The position numbers were made by a program, and so were the translations under genes. 15,410 nt of DNA, from assembly GCF_000003605.2 (NCBI RefSeq), contig NW_003132878.1:80715-96124 (forward strand), given 5' to 3'. The notes below the pieces were generated by a model, which saw nothing but the letters and a program-made list of their open reading frames with translations, did not search any database and was not told the origin of the DNA. Below, in pieces: positions 1-8,476 of the stretch (the stretch's first letter is position 1; the number at the start of each line of letters is the position of its first letter). This DNA comes from Saccoglossus kowalevskii (taxonomy: Eukaryota; Hemichordata; Enteropneusta; Harrimaniidae).

Positions 1-36
<36 letters not shown>
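1..36. repeat. (AT)18 dinucleotide microsatellite
   Basis: Eighteen uninterrupted AT units occupy the left edge of the window. The tract may continue outside it. It directly abuts the left end of diverged repeat copy A. Confidence 0.97.
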
Positions 37-38
<2 letters not shown>

Positions 39-217
39 CGTATCGCATAGTTTTTAACTTTAGAAGATTGCCCAGCTACATTAGATATATTAGTAATATT
101 ATTACTATAATTATTATATTCTTATTAATTGTAAAGAATACAATCATGAAAACATGAATTCAGAAAATGAAAGGATCACAATGTTAAATACGTGTATAGA
201 TTTTGTTTGAATCGATA

Positions 218-589
218 ATGTTCTAGTAAATTATGCGTGGAAAACGAAGAAAGCAGATTATTATAGAAATACGACAACTATTTTTAAAAGTCCGTACCGT
301 AAAATGCTGCATATTAACTTCCGCTAAGTTCGCTGACAACATCAATGAATCAGGGGAAAATTGTTTCTGGTCTCATGAAATGTAAATTTCTAATGTTGTA
401 AACAAACAGTCTGGTAATAGCTACTACTTCCGACTTTCGTTTGACGCTAGTCTTCAGAACATACTCACACAAATGAAAACAACTCGAAAGGTGGATATAG
501 AGGGCGCTATGCTGATCACCTGTATACATATTCCCAAACGAGAACGAATTCGGCGTTATTACATTTCTAGAACGAGTAATTATCAATAA
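218..589 (+). pseudogene. Decayed ~123-codon reading frame, copy A; family unknown
   Basis: This is the partner of the frame at 8477-8850. Read in the same frame, both share the blocks FKSPYRKMLHIN, FADNINES, ENCFWSHEM and RKVDIEGAMLITCI. Within these blocks most codon differences are synonymous (ctg/ttg, tca/tcc, tct/tca, gct/gcc, ctg/cta, ata/att), which points to past selection on a protein. Relative to copy B, this copy lost 7 nt after the ATG (218-220), lost 8 nt near 316, gained 15 nt near 416-430 and has a TAA at 383-385, so it is not functional. It keeps a TGG codon at 238-240 where B has TAG. Both copies end at the same position (TAA 587-589 here). I do not recognise the protein; it could be a host gene or a mobile-element ORF, and part of a larger protein. 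Confidence 0.5.
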
Positions 590-737
590 ATTATTCACTA
601 GTGCTACCAGATTTCGAGGCTTGCAAAAATATATGTCAGACATTTCTATTATAATTAATGATATGTGTTTAAGTGATATTAAACAATATATCGTACAACC
701 AGAACTTGCTTGCTCACCAACTGAAATTAAGGTGTAA
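516..737 (+). pseudogene. Second coding-like block, copy A; overlapping frame
   Basis: A 73-codon open stretch in a different frame from the 218-589 relic. It contains GVITFL, IINKL, ATRFRGLQKYMSD and LSDIKQYIVQ. Copy B shows the same amino-acid blocks: GVITFL and IINKL upstream of 8883, and YMSD and LSDSKQYIVQ within 8883-9080. Several differences are synonymous (ggc/ggt, cta/ctg, acc/act). Copy A lacks about 45 nt that B has between MSD and LSD, and a 1-nt difference lies upstream of ATRF. This may be the downstream part of the same ancient protein after a frameshift, or a separate small ORF. No family is recognised. Confidence 0.3.
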
Positions 738-852
738 TAGGTCATCTTTATCAGACCATGATACACTTCAACCCCTGACCCGAAACATTCAGCATCTTAT
801 AATAAATGTACACACTTATATATCATAAAACATCAGGCACTCAGTAATACGC

Positions 853-868
853 AATAAAATGCTTTATT
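853..868. promoter_or_regulatory. Possible bidirectional poly(A) signal hairpin
   Basis: AATAAA at 853-858 faces TTTATT at 863-868 across a 4-nt loop, so an AATAAA hexamer reads on each strand. It lies about 120 bp beyond the second coding-like block of copy A. Copy B keeps only the minus-strand hexamer (9147-9152). AATAAA is common by chance in AT-rich DNA, so this is weak. Confidence 0.15.
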
Positions 869-1204
869 ATTATTCTAAAACTTATCGCACAGAATTAGCG
901 ACTACATCGTAGCTATTTTGTATTTCGTCAATTTTGATCATAGGAATGTTAGTTACTTGGATGCGACGCACAGAAGTTCCTTTGTTATAAGTATATCACA
1001 GGCGCGATTTTGAAGAATTCACTCATTTATCAAATATTAAATTATAACATTGAGAATGACAGAACAAATTAAAATTCAGACACTTTACAACACATGCGTC
1101 TCCAAAAAATAGTCTAACTCTATTTGAAAACATAACCTTCTACTCTAGGGATGATGTTTTTGACAGCAGTTCTTATTCAAATGAGGGAATTTCAATGCAA
1201 TAAA

Positions 1205-1343
1205 AAAAGATTAATACAATTATCTTGTAACTGGCATAATTACTACAAGATAAACCAGATTATACAACAAAGCCAAACAATATAAAACTATCACTTGCGA
1301 GGCACAAACACGTGATCCTACAACAGGTTATGAACCGGGAAAC
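1205..1343. repeat. Highly conserved core of the A/B repeat, copy A
   Basis: Aligned without gaps to 9476-9614, I count 10 mismatches in 139 bp (about 93% identity). The sequences on either side look like 75-80% with indels. The block includes a CACGTG palindrome at 1309-1314. Neither strand shows third-position bias in the substitutions, so it does not behave as coding sequence. It could be a regulatory or structural element, or a tract homogenised by gene conversion. Confidence 0.6.
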
Positions 1344-2207
1344 ATGACCGAAAATGCATGTGCTATCACATAACGTATCTTGGTCTAGTGTCGGTGAGTA
1401 TTTCACTTATTTCAACAGGTAACTTGTGAAATTACTATCTATCGCACACACTAATATTGGTAAAAACGAAGAATTGATGATAAACCCATAACTTTAATTC
1501 AATTTCAAAGTTAATAGACTGACTGTGTATAGCAGAAGGGAGTGTTCTACCTTTTTACAGTTCTGCACTCGCTCACTTTTGTGTATTGTGTATATATCAA
1601 CATATCAACGTGGATAAATGCATTGTTTGCATGTTTAAACTAAATCTAAATTTCTTACTAGTTCAGAGTCCTCATTACTGTACACTTTTGTTGGTAAAAA
1701 TCTACATGCAAAATTAAACCAAGTATATGATAATGAAGTACCACCTTATTCCTTACATGTGTTTTATTTAGCGACTATTTTCTCGTATCCAACTCAATCC
1801 TGGCATTACTCAACAGTTCTTAAATTACATACCGTAGATTTATATCGTAATACACCATCTTGAATATTTCACAATTGTCATTATTTGATCACAACAATAT
1901 TGCATGCGGTTACGGTTGGATGTACCATATAAAAAAGAAGAAGGGGTTGTTCATATTACACGGCCCGCTGATCTTGTCGAATTGTTACCTTTTAGCGACA
2001 TACCCATTACCAATATTTACACACAATAGCGAAACGAGGCTTTAGTTTATTAAATCAAAAACCACAATGACAAATAACATGACACCCAGTTGTACGGATT
2101 ACGAAATTACCAATGTCTGGTTACATTTCTTACCATCTTACTGTTTCATTATTAATTTTCAATCACAAATATCAATATTTTTCATGCCTCCCTTGTCTTG
2201 GTGTTTA

Positions 2208-2257
2208 ATCACCAACCAATTTGATTTACCTGATTAACAGGATAGTCTGTTGGTGAT
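2208..2257. repeat. Perfect 9-bp inverted repeat
   Basis: ATCACCAAC at 2208-2216 is matched by GTTGGTGAT at 2249-2257. The 32-nt loop contains a smaller CCTG/CAGG stem. No function can be assigned. Confidence 0.5.
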
Positions 2258-3828
2258 ACAGAAGGAGTGAATCGTTATTTAAAAATTAGAAATATAAAAC
2301 AAGGGTGTTGAAATTCAACTTTGTTTGGCACTCATAAATAAATAGTAATATTTGTTGTAATTCACCAGGACAAAATTATTCCCCTTCCGCCTTAATATAA
2401 GTTCTTAAAATCTGCAAAATATAATATTATCAAAAAATCCAGTGAGTAATGTCCAATTATTAACATTTTTTTTCAATAAGAAATACTGCACACATACTTT
2501 GCAAACACTTTTAACATGAATTGAACTGCATTTGCTACCTATAATTTTTGTTCGTAACTTTATGTAGTATGAGATTTTTTGGCATAGGTTTAATCAGTTA
2601 TCGTTACATCCCGTGCATAATGAATGAATGGAGAACGCTTAAATAGCAATGCAGTAAACAACTGCAAATGCTAGCTCTAATAATCGCACATTCCGCATAT
2701 TCCGTCTACATACTCCGGAGAGTGTAATTCAATTGTTGTGATGCGAACACTGTATTGTGTCCGGGAAACTTCGTCTCACTTATCTGCAAACACTTACACA
2801 TATTGATACCAAATTCGCCGTAAAGTGCATAACAATAAACCAGTTTCAGTTACCTTATGAACTTGTGTACATTAACACTTATGATCATGTATAGTAGGGT
2901 GCTTTGGGTTGAAGTATTGCGTGCTTCATTATAAAACAGTTTGATAAAAAAGTTGTTTTTACTTATAGGATTGTAAGATCATATAAGAGACTATTTGAAT
3001 TTAATAAGGTCGTATAACCATGACATATAAAACTATTTCCAAAATGAAATGTCATGCCCAATTCATTATGCGTTGAATTACGTCACCTTCGGTGCAGTTA
3101 GGTCAATGGCATATATAACAATATTGTCAGTATGAAAAATACTGTCTGGCTTGTAACACCCATTTTAAAAATGTAGAGTTACATCGTTACATTGTTTTTC
3201 ACGTCAGAAATGCGTACCGAAATGTACAGTGTGAATATCATAGTAAATCTTTCAAATGAATATTTTGGGCGTTAGCGCATACTTCATTAGCAGTGCTAAA
3301 CTTAATGTTACGCATTACGTTTTATCGACCTACAGTAGGTATTGTCAATCCAGCTGAACGCAGGTCATTGTTCAAAGACATTTTCAAGCCAAACAAGAAA
3401 TTTTTCCTTTTTGTGTTTGAATAATACAATTAAGATATATACATTAACAATGGTTTTGCTATTTAACAACATCCTGTTCTACTGTCAATTGAACTAAGAT
3501 TAAAGGAAATAAATTTCCAAAGATTTGGACTAAACACGTGTTCAATACTCTACGAAAGTAAAACCAGTTTCACCGCATCAGTGTGTTTTTGATATTGAAT
3601 AGAATGTATAATAATTTGAAGGGCCCTATCAGTTACGTATGATTCATCATTAATGTAATAATAACTTAACAATGAATAATTATTAATATTTGAGATAGTG
3701 TAACTACGAACATAATTGTTCCTTATTTATATTGCAGTTAAACCATCAGTTATTTTAAACGGGAGACAAGTACATTGACACGAACCCGGCATGAAGATAC
3801 TAAATATGGATGTGTAAAAATAGAAAAA

Positions 3829-3850
3829 CAAGATTGAGAATACAATCTTG
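3829..3850. repeat. Perfect 8-bp hairpin
   Basis: CAAGATTG (3829-3836) and CAATCTTG (3843-3850) flank a 6-nt loop. There is no T-run that would suggest a specific terminator. It may be a chance hairpin. Confidence 0.4.
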
Positions 3851-3964
3851 GAATGTTACAGAAAACTGTTTACACAGAGATGTGTTATAGTATCATGTAT
3901 ACGACATGTATACTGAATATAGAGTAACATATTGTACACCTGATGGTACCTGGGAGCGTCGTCA

Positions 3965-4001
3965 TTACGGCTCCCACACGAGCCGTAACACGTGTGGGAG
4001 C
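3965..4001. repeat. Two mutually exclusive GC-rich hairpins
   Basis: Stem 1 is TTACGGCT (3965-3972) with AGCCGTAA (3981-3988), 8 bp with an 8-nt loop. Stem 2 is an 11-bp perfect stem, 3970-3980 with 3991-4001 (GCTCCCACACG with its complement), with a 10-nt loop. The two share bases 3970-3972 and 3981-3988 is the loop of stem 2, so only one can form at a time. The patch is clearly GC-richer than its surroundings and is CpG-containing. It sits in a 67-codon open frame (3943-4146, plus) that I do not recognise and do not call as a gene. Confidence 0.55.
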
Positions 4002-4394
4002 AGTCGGAACTGAGACGGCACGTGCTGAAAAAGTCGTTCTTATTCCTAAAATAGAGTTGGACCGAGATTTGCTGCCTGAAAACCTTGATTGTGCACTCCA
4101 TACTACAATGACATGGCGATTAAGGGAAGTGCAGCCCTTTCAGTAGTACAAATGTTGCCCTACATGTCACTAACATTCATTGAAGTTACATTGCTAGCCA
4201 TTGCATTTCCGCGCCCATCTACTCACAAGGCTTATGGAAAGTCGGAGGCAATATTACAAAGTAACGACATATTTTAAACAATTATAACTATCTGAAATAA
4301 GTACGTAACTAACGAACACAATTTAGATTTACAATTAATCGTTTCGATCCCTAAATTTGCCAAAATTATACACCCTCTTTCAAAACAAAGCATC

Positions 4395-4407
4395 AAGTTG
4401 ACTGAAA
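4395..4407. repeat. Left target-site duplication of the PLE
   Basis: AAGTTGACTGAAA is repeated exactly at 5625-5637 and brackets the element. The last base also fits the end of the inverted arm, so the boundary is uncertain by 1 bp. Confidence 0.88.
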
Positions 4408-4694
4408 TATTGAAGATAATATTTGGTAATCGTAGTCCTAAATAACTATTAAAAATAGCTAGACGTTTCGAGCAATGGCTCTTTATCGATAGCATAGAAG
4501 CAAGTGTGATAACGTATAGGTAGAACAGAGGAACGTAAGAACGCACATGAACTATAAGTTAGAATCACAAAAAAAATTCCACAATAGAACAAATAACGCA
4601 CCTTAGGTAGTGAGCTCAACAAATGAGTTGAACTGTTTGTTAATACCATGGGGTTCTTTAGTTCCAAGGCGGAATATAGTTTCCTCCTCGACAC
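4407..4694 (-). repeat. PLE left pseudo-LTR arm, inverted
   Basis: This is the reverse complement of 5294-5579. Over 288/286 bp I find three substitutions (T/C, A/G and C/A type differences) and one 2-nt length difference in an A/T run near 4568-4577. Its inner end carries the antisense copy of the last ~30 codons of the endonuclease frame, and its centre carries the hammerhead-like motif in reverse. The junction with the truncated body is at 4694/4695. Confidence 0.92.
4458..4493 (-). ncRNA. Hammerhead-like motif, left arm copy
   Basis: This is the exact reverse complement of the 36-nt motif at 5493-5528, including the same three core deviations. The deviations therefore predate or were copied with the arm duplication. 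Confidence 0.4.
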
Positions 4695-4713
4695 TTAACT
4701 TTAGGTTGTGTCA

Positions 4714-5385
4714 ATGTCAAGAACTGATTGTATTGGTTTTACGGTTTCCCGTGACAATCAGGATCGTGTAATTTTGGCACTTACGTACCATCCTTTAAAT
4801 GTCAGGATTAAAAACATTATGTACAAACATTTTCACATTTTACAGACCAGCGAGGAGACAAGTTCTACGTTTCCACTAATGCCTACTACTGCCTGGCGCC
4901 GTGACACTAATTTAAGGAGTTTATTGGTGCATACGGGTGAAAGGGGAGACCCTGAGAAATATGGTTCTGTCCCGTGTAATCGTCCTAGGTGTAATACTTG
5001 TCCTTTTATTACAGACACTAATCGTATATTTGGTCCCAAGGGAGATGTTGAGGTCAAATATCCGTTCAGTTGTATCACTATGAATGTTGTATATTGCATT
5101 TCATGTATTAGATGCGGGAAACTTTATATTGGTTCTACAGTTCGTCGTTTGGGTGATCGGTTTGCTGAGCATCTACGGCAAACTAGACAGAAAAATCGTT
5201 ATTATCCGGTTTCACTTCATTTTAATTCTAGTGGACATAATATTACAGATATGTCTATTTCTGGTGTATGTGGCAACGAAAATCAGCTCAGGCGTGTCGA
5301 GGAGGAAACTGTATTCCGCCTTGGAACTAAAGAACCCCATGGTATTAACAAACAGTTCAACTCATTTGTTGAGCTCACTACCTAA
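4714..5385 (+). CDS. GIY-YIG endonuclease fragment of a Penelope-like element
   Basis: Encodes 223 residues from the ATG at 4714; an in-frame GTG lies at 4708 and an in-frame TAG at 4702-4704 closes the frame just inside the arm/body junction. In PLEs this C-terminal domain nicks the target DNA to prime reverse transcription. Visible features, numbered from the ATG: a post-RT linker ending WRRDTNLRSLLV (about 61-72); a cysteine cluster C88-x4-C93-x2-C96; the GIY-like VVYCISC (about 125-131); LYIG (137-140); the arginine-rich helix STVRRLGDRFAEH (141-153) with the catalytic-type Arg and a His; HF...H (169-175); the EEE run (196-198) that would supply the metal-binding Glu; and PHGIN (208-212). 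All key residues of the nuclease appear present. The reverse transcriptase is entirely missing, so the upstream part of the protein is truncated. The last ~30 codons lie inside the right arm. No host function is implied; it may be only a young, still undamaged fragment. Confidence 0.9.
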   Translation: MSRTDCIGFTVSRDNQDRVILALTYHPLNVRIKNIMYKHFHILQTSEETSSTFPLMPTTAWRRDTNLRSLLVHTGERGDPEKYGSVPCNRPRCNTCPFITDTNRIFGPKGDVEVKYPFSCITMNVVYCISCIRCGKLYIGSTVRRLGDRFAEHLRQTRQKNRYYPVSLHFNSSGHNITDMSISGVCGNENQLRRVEEETVFRLGTKEPHGINKQFNSFVELTT

Positions 5386-5579
5386 GGCGCGTTATTTGTT
5401 CTATTGTGGATTTTTTTGTGATTCTAACTTATAGTTCATGTGCGTTCTTACGTTCCTATGTTCTACCTATACGTTATCACACTTGCTTCTATGCTATCGA
5501 TAAAGAGCCATTGCTCGAAACGTCTAGCTATTTTTAATAGTTATTTAGGACTACGATTACCAAATATTATCTTCAATAT
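5294..5579 (+). repeat. PLE right pseudo-LTR arm
   Basis: Direct-orientation arm, matching the inverted left arm. It starts within the endonuclease frame and therefore overlaps coding sequence up to the TAA at 5383-5385, then continues as noncoding sequence. It ends near 5579, where similarity to the left arm stops and the 45-bp tail begins. Confidence 0.92.
5493..5528 (+). ncRNA. Degenerate hammerhead-ribozyme-like motif in PLE arm
   Basis: The order of parts matches a type I hammerhead: stem I GCTA (5493-5496) with TAGC (5525-5528); core heptamer TCGATAA (5497-5503; consensus CTGANGA); stem II GAGC/GCTC (5505-5508, 5513-5516) with loop CATT; GAAA (5517-5520); then CGTC (5521-5524), giving a GUC-type cleavage site. 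Hammerheads with tiny stem III are known in PLE pseudo-LTRs and are thought to act as dimers; here ACGT (5520-5523) is self-complementary, as that model needs. Three core positions differ from consensus (C3 to U, U4 to C, G8 to A) and an extra A precedes stem II, so activity is doubtful. The C3 and G8 changes together preserve a U-A pair. Confidence 0.45.
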
Positions 5580-5624
5580 ATCTTACTTATCAGTCCGAGC
5601 AGCGTTTATTTATTTATAACTACT
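5580..5624 (+). other. One-sided 3' tail of the PLE
   Basis: Forty-five bases lie between the end of the right arm and the right target-site duplication, with no counterpart on the left. A short extension at one end is a known PLE terminal feature. It is AT-rich towards its 3' side. Confidence 0.65.
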
Positions 5625-5637
5625 AAGTTGACTGAAA
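5625..5637. repeat. Right target-site duplication of the PLE
   Basis: Exact copy of 4395-4407. The inferred empty site is the left flank joined to the sequence after 5637. Confidence 0.88.
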
Positions 5638-7349
5638 CACGGAAATATTGATAGTACAGGTTTAGTTCGTTCAAATAACAGTGGATACTTTCACGTTTGA
5701 AAATGCACAATGTGGCCCTATTTTCGTCTCGAATACACTTAATAATAATATAGAATAATATTTATTTTTCAAAAATCATGAAAGATTATATTCTTTATCC
5801 TGACATGAACACAAAAGTTGCAAAGGGTGAATCAAAACTACTCACATACTTACTTGCATAGCATTTTTAAATGATCTTGTACACCTATTAATAAAACACA
5901 GAAAAGATCTTTTCCATCACAGTGTACATACGAGTTTGTAATTTCACGTCTATTTTATTTTTCTCATGACTTCAAAATTAAATTCTGATTATTGAAATAA
6001 CCACGCTGGGTTAACGTAAATCAAGCTATCACATTATTCGCTAGAGCCTTTGTATGACATCCCTTTATATTGACAAGTGCACTTGTAAAACAGACTTAAC
6101 ATCTGTGAAACTTAAAAATCATGTTCTATGCAAACAAATCGTCTTTTGTATAATGCAAATTACAATGTTTTACAATGTCCATGTATTGTATGTGTTACCA
6201 ATAATTACAAAAGTTTTGGTTCCAAATACATTTAAGGTCGATTAGAAATAATGTCATTAAATTACATTTCCACACGAAAGTGCACATTTTCCAGGGTACG
6301 ATTCAACAACTAAGCAAGTCACGGGTCATATATTTACAATTCTAAATAATTATATATTCATGGTCAAAAATAAACAACAACATCAACAAATATAAAATCA
6401 ATAGCCAATACACTGTTACTGTAACACAAACAAAGAGTAATAATAACGATGTAACAAAAATGTTACGTCTCAATACGTACTCTGTATATGAATTCTATGT
6501 ACGCTGTCGCTACATCGTCGCATTGTAGAACGAGGGAGTTTATTACGTGTACGGTCAGCGATACTATGACGCTCGACTACAACCCCGTCTGATTGCTAGA
6601 ATATTTTAGTTGTTCCTTGACTCTGTAGACGTTTTTCCCCAGCAGATCATTCACGACTCCCCGTGTAGTATTCATAATATTATTACTAGCGTTAATGAGT
6701 TTTGTTCGGTTTAACGGTTTCGTAATGAAGTCAGTTTATAGCGATATTATTTGTACTTAGATACTGCATTTGGCTAGTTATTATTTTGATATTTCTTGTA
6801 TAAGTTGTGTTTCGTGTTTATATTTGTTATTGTGTTTGTGATTCATCTAGTATTTGGTTTTTGATTTAACGCTTAACAGCGCATGCGAAAACAGAACAAA
6901 TCATTTAAGTCTACAACTTATCTTCCAGTGGCGCCATCAAAGATCTACCCGAAACATACTATATGCTTGATTTGGAGCATAGTATCGCCTTTTTTTGAAA
7001 AACAAAAAGAAATTAACACTGAATTCTGCGCGAATAATATAACTATAATATTTGAATCTACTATAGCTTATGTATTTCAATATAATTAAGTGACGCATTT
7101 CAATCATAAAACATAATTATTTCACAAAAATTTTCCTTGTGAAGAGAGAACTTTTTATCAAAATATAAATTTTGAAATTGTTTTAGATTAACATAACAGT
7201 CTAAGCAAATGTTGGTATTTTTGAAGCTCAGCGTGTGATACTGATGCGAATAATTGACAAACAATGTAAGTACATAGTAATATAGTACCTAGCACCATCC
7301 TACTAATCGATGGTGGCGGTATAAGCTAGCTTGTGATCTGGGCCCCGAG
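5638..7349. other. Gene-free stretch between the PLE and the repeat cluster
   Basis: No supportable gene is visible. The part at about 6480-6680 is somewhat GC- and CpG-richer than its surroundings. A 68-codon plus-strand open frame at 6883-7089 starts inside a GCGCATGCG palindrome-like site (6879-6887, resembling an NRF-1 motif), but nothing else supports a gene or promoter there. Confidence 0.5.
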
Positions 7350-7570
7350 TTGTAGAAAACTAATTTAAATATCAAAGGCGTTGAGGACATGGACCCCTGC
7401 TGCTAGGATTCAGTTCGTTCATGGATGACCTTTTTATGACCTATATTGTGTATCACATTCCATAGTATTTTGCGGTTGTTGCGTCGTGTAGCAACTGAAT
7501 TCTAATGTATCGTATAGTTATGTACCTTATTTTCTCACTTACTTTAGAAGATCCCAGAGCTACATTTGAG
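7350..7570 (+). repeat. Small diverged repeat, first unit
   Basis: Aligns to 7985-8335 in the same orientation (7373 against 8011; 7553 against 8323), with the second unit about 130 bp longer. It contains coding-like traces: NLNIKGVE and then TYIVY in shifted frames. The part at 7508-7566 also resembles the start of copy A (about 37-85), tying this unit to the larger repeat family. Confidence 0.5.
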
Positions 7571-7984
7571 AAAGAAATAACAATAATTTCATATCAAATG
7601 TTATAAACAAAAGTCAAAGATTGATGACAAGTATGACAAATAATTTTTAGTTATTGCTTTTCAATTTGGTGATAGAGAACATGTAATAAAATAAATGTAA
7701 AAAAAACACATTCTGTTATAATGTAAATGTTCTGTGCAATGTAAACGTGTGATTGAGTAACCTTTTTCGTAAAACTTAATACCAGTGTGCCATATCAATC
7801 GCAAGATAAATTAATTTCCAATTCAAGCTAGAATAAACACAGCAACATGTGTGTTTGCAAATGCAAATAGAATTAGTATAATCGTTGCATCATCATATTA
7901 GGAACCGTGTAGGTTGGCAGCTACGTAACAAAATGTAGTTGAACATTTCAGTGAAGAATAAATAGCAATAGCAAATCTCTTTGT

Positions 7985-8335
7985 AAATTGTATACTACCA
8001 ATCTGCATATCAAAGGTATTGAGAACAGGAACATAAGTTACCGGTCTTTATTTCAAACACGAGTGACCTTTGTGTTGACGTATATTGTGTACCGCAATTC
8101 ATGGTACTTGACGGTTGTTGAGCGGTTAATATGTATTGTAGAAGTTTCCATTCAAAAGAAAACACACAGACAAAAGCAAGCTAAATGAAACCAAATTTAT
8201 TATCGAGAATTAGGTATAATTGGAAAGCCTGTAAACATCATTGAGCATGGGGTTTGTTAAGTAGTCGTTAGCTTTTCAAGACCAGTTGTTGTATTTAAAT
8301 TAATGGTACACAGCAGTTGTTTCCCAGCTACAATA
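7985..8335 (+). repeat. Small diverged repeat, second unit
   Basis: Partner of 7350-7570. A 66-codon open frame (7988-8188) covers its left part and contains NLHIKGIE and TYIVYRNSWYLTVV. Codon comparison with the first unit shows synonymous changes in the best-matching stretches (ctg/tta, ggt/ggc, acg/acc, tac/tat), with a TGG here against TAG in the first unit. It leads directly into repeat copy B, so it may be an upstream segment of the same ancient element or gene. I do not recognise a family. Confidence 0.45.
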
Positions 8336-8476
8336 ATAATATTATCATATATAACAATGGTGACATGTGAAAGTAAACAAGAATACAAACAGGAAAACAG
8401 GAATTTAAAAAATGACATGCTCAAATTTGTTTTTGTTTTTCGTTCATAGTTGTGGTGATGTATATATTTTTTCTAA

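Larger units (their letters stand above)
37..2015 (+). repeat. Diverged ~2-kb direct repeat, copy A
   Basis: This segment aligns collinearly, with many small indels, to 8315-10375 in the same orientation. The offset drifts from about 8,250 to 8,356 bp. Anchors include 291-300 against 8557, 1205-1343 against 9476-9614, 1771 against 10047, 1851-1860 against 10180 and 1961 against 10317. Identity outside the best blocks looks like roughly 75-80% by eye. It contains a decayed reading frame (218-589), a second coding-like block (516-737) and about 1.2 kb of apparently noncoding sequence. It could be one arm of an old tandem duplication or one copy of a dispersed mobile element. The outer boundaries are approximate, and I found no terminal repeats or target-site duplication. 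Confidence 0.8.
2016..3942. other. Gene-free AT-rich stretch
   Basis: I see no supportable gene here. Short simple hairpins (2208-2257 and 3829-3850) are listed separately. A faint similarity between about 2579-2600 and 10689-10710 hints that the A/B duplication could extend further, but it is too weak to call. Confidence 0.6.
4408..5624 (+). mobile_element. 5'-truncated Penelope-like element (Neptune-type) with inverted arms
   Basis: A 1,217-bp retroelement insertion bounded by a perfect 13-bp target-site duplication. The order is inverted left arm (4407-4694), truncated body (4695-5293), right arm (5294-5579), and a 45-bp tail (5580-5624) that the left arm lacks. The only coding region is the C-terminal GIY-YIG endonuclease part of the PLE polyprotein; the reverse transcriptase expected upstream is missing. 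Pseudo-LTRs that may be direct or inverted, 5' truncation, a short one-sided tail and variable-length target duplications are known PLE traits. The arms differ by only 3 substitutions and a 2-nt length change, and the duplication is perfect, so I infer a fairly recent insertion. The endonuclease sequence (IGSTVRRLGDRF, KEPHGINKQF) resembles the Neptune clade; this is recognition from memory, not a search. Confidence 0.9.

Noticed and set aside
350-766. 138-codon minus-strand open frame
   Set aside because: It lies opposite the decayed plus-strand frames of repeat copy A, where the codon-position evidence favours the plus strand; the minus frame is not kept in copy B.
3943-4146. 67-codon GC-rich plus-strand open frame
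   Set aside because: Its composition follows the local hairpin patch; there is no recognisable motif and overlapping frames on both strands are equally open.
4449-4694. 81-codon minus-strand frame in the left PLE arm, and 5084-5434 plus
   Set aside because: Both read the arm sequence in an alternative frame; the true endonuclease frame explains the region.
6879-6887. NRF-1-like GCGCATGCG site as a promoter
   Set aside because: A single short motif without a supported downstream gene.
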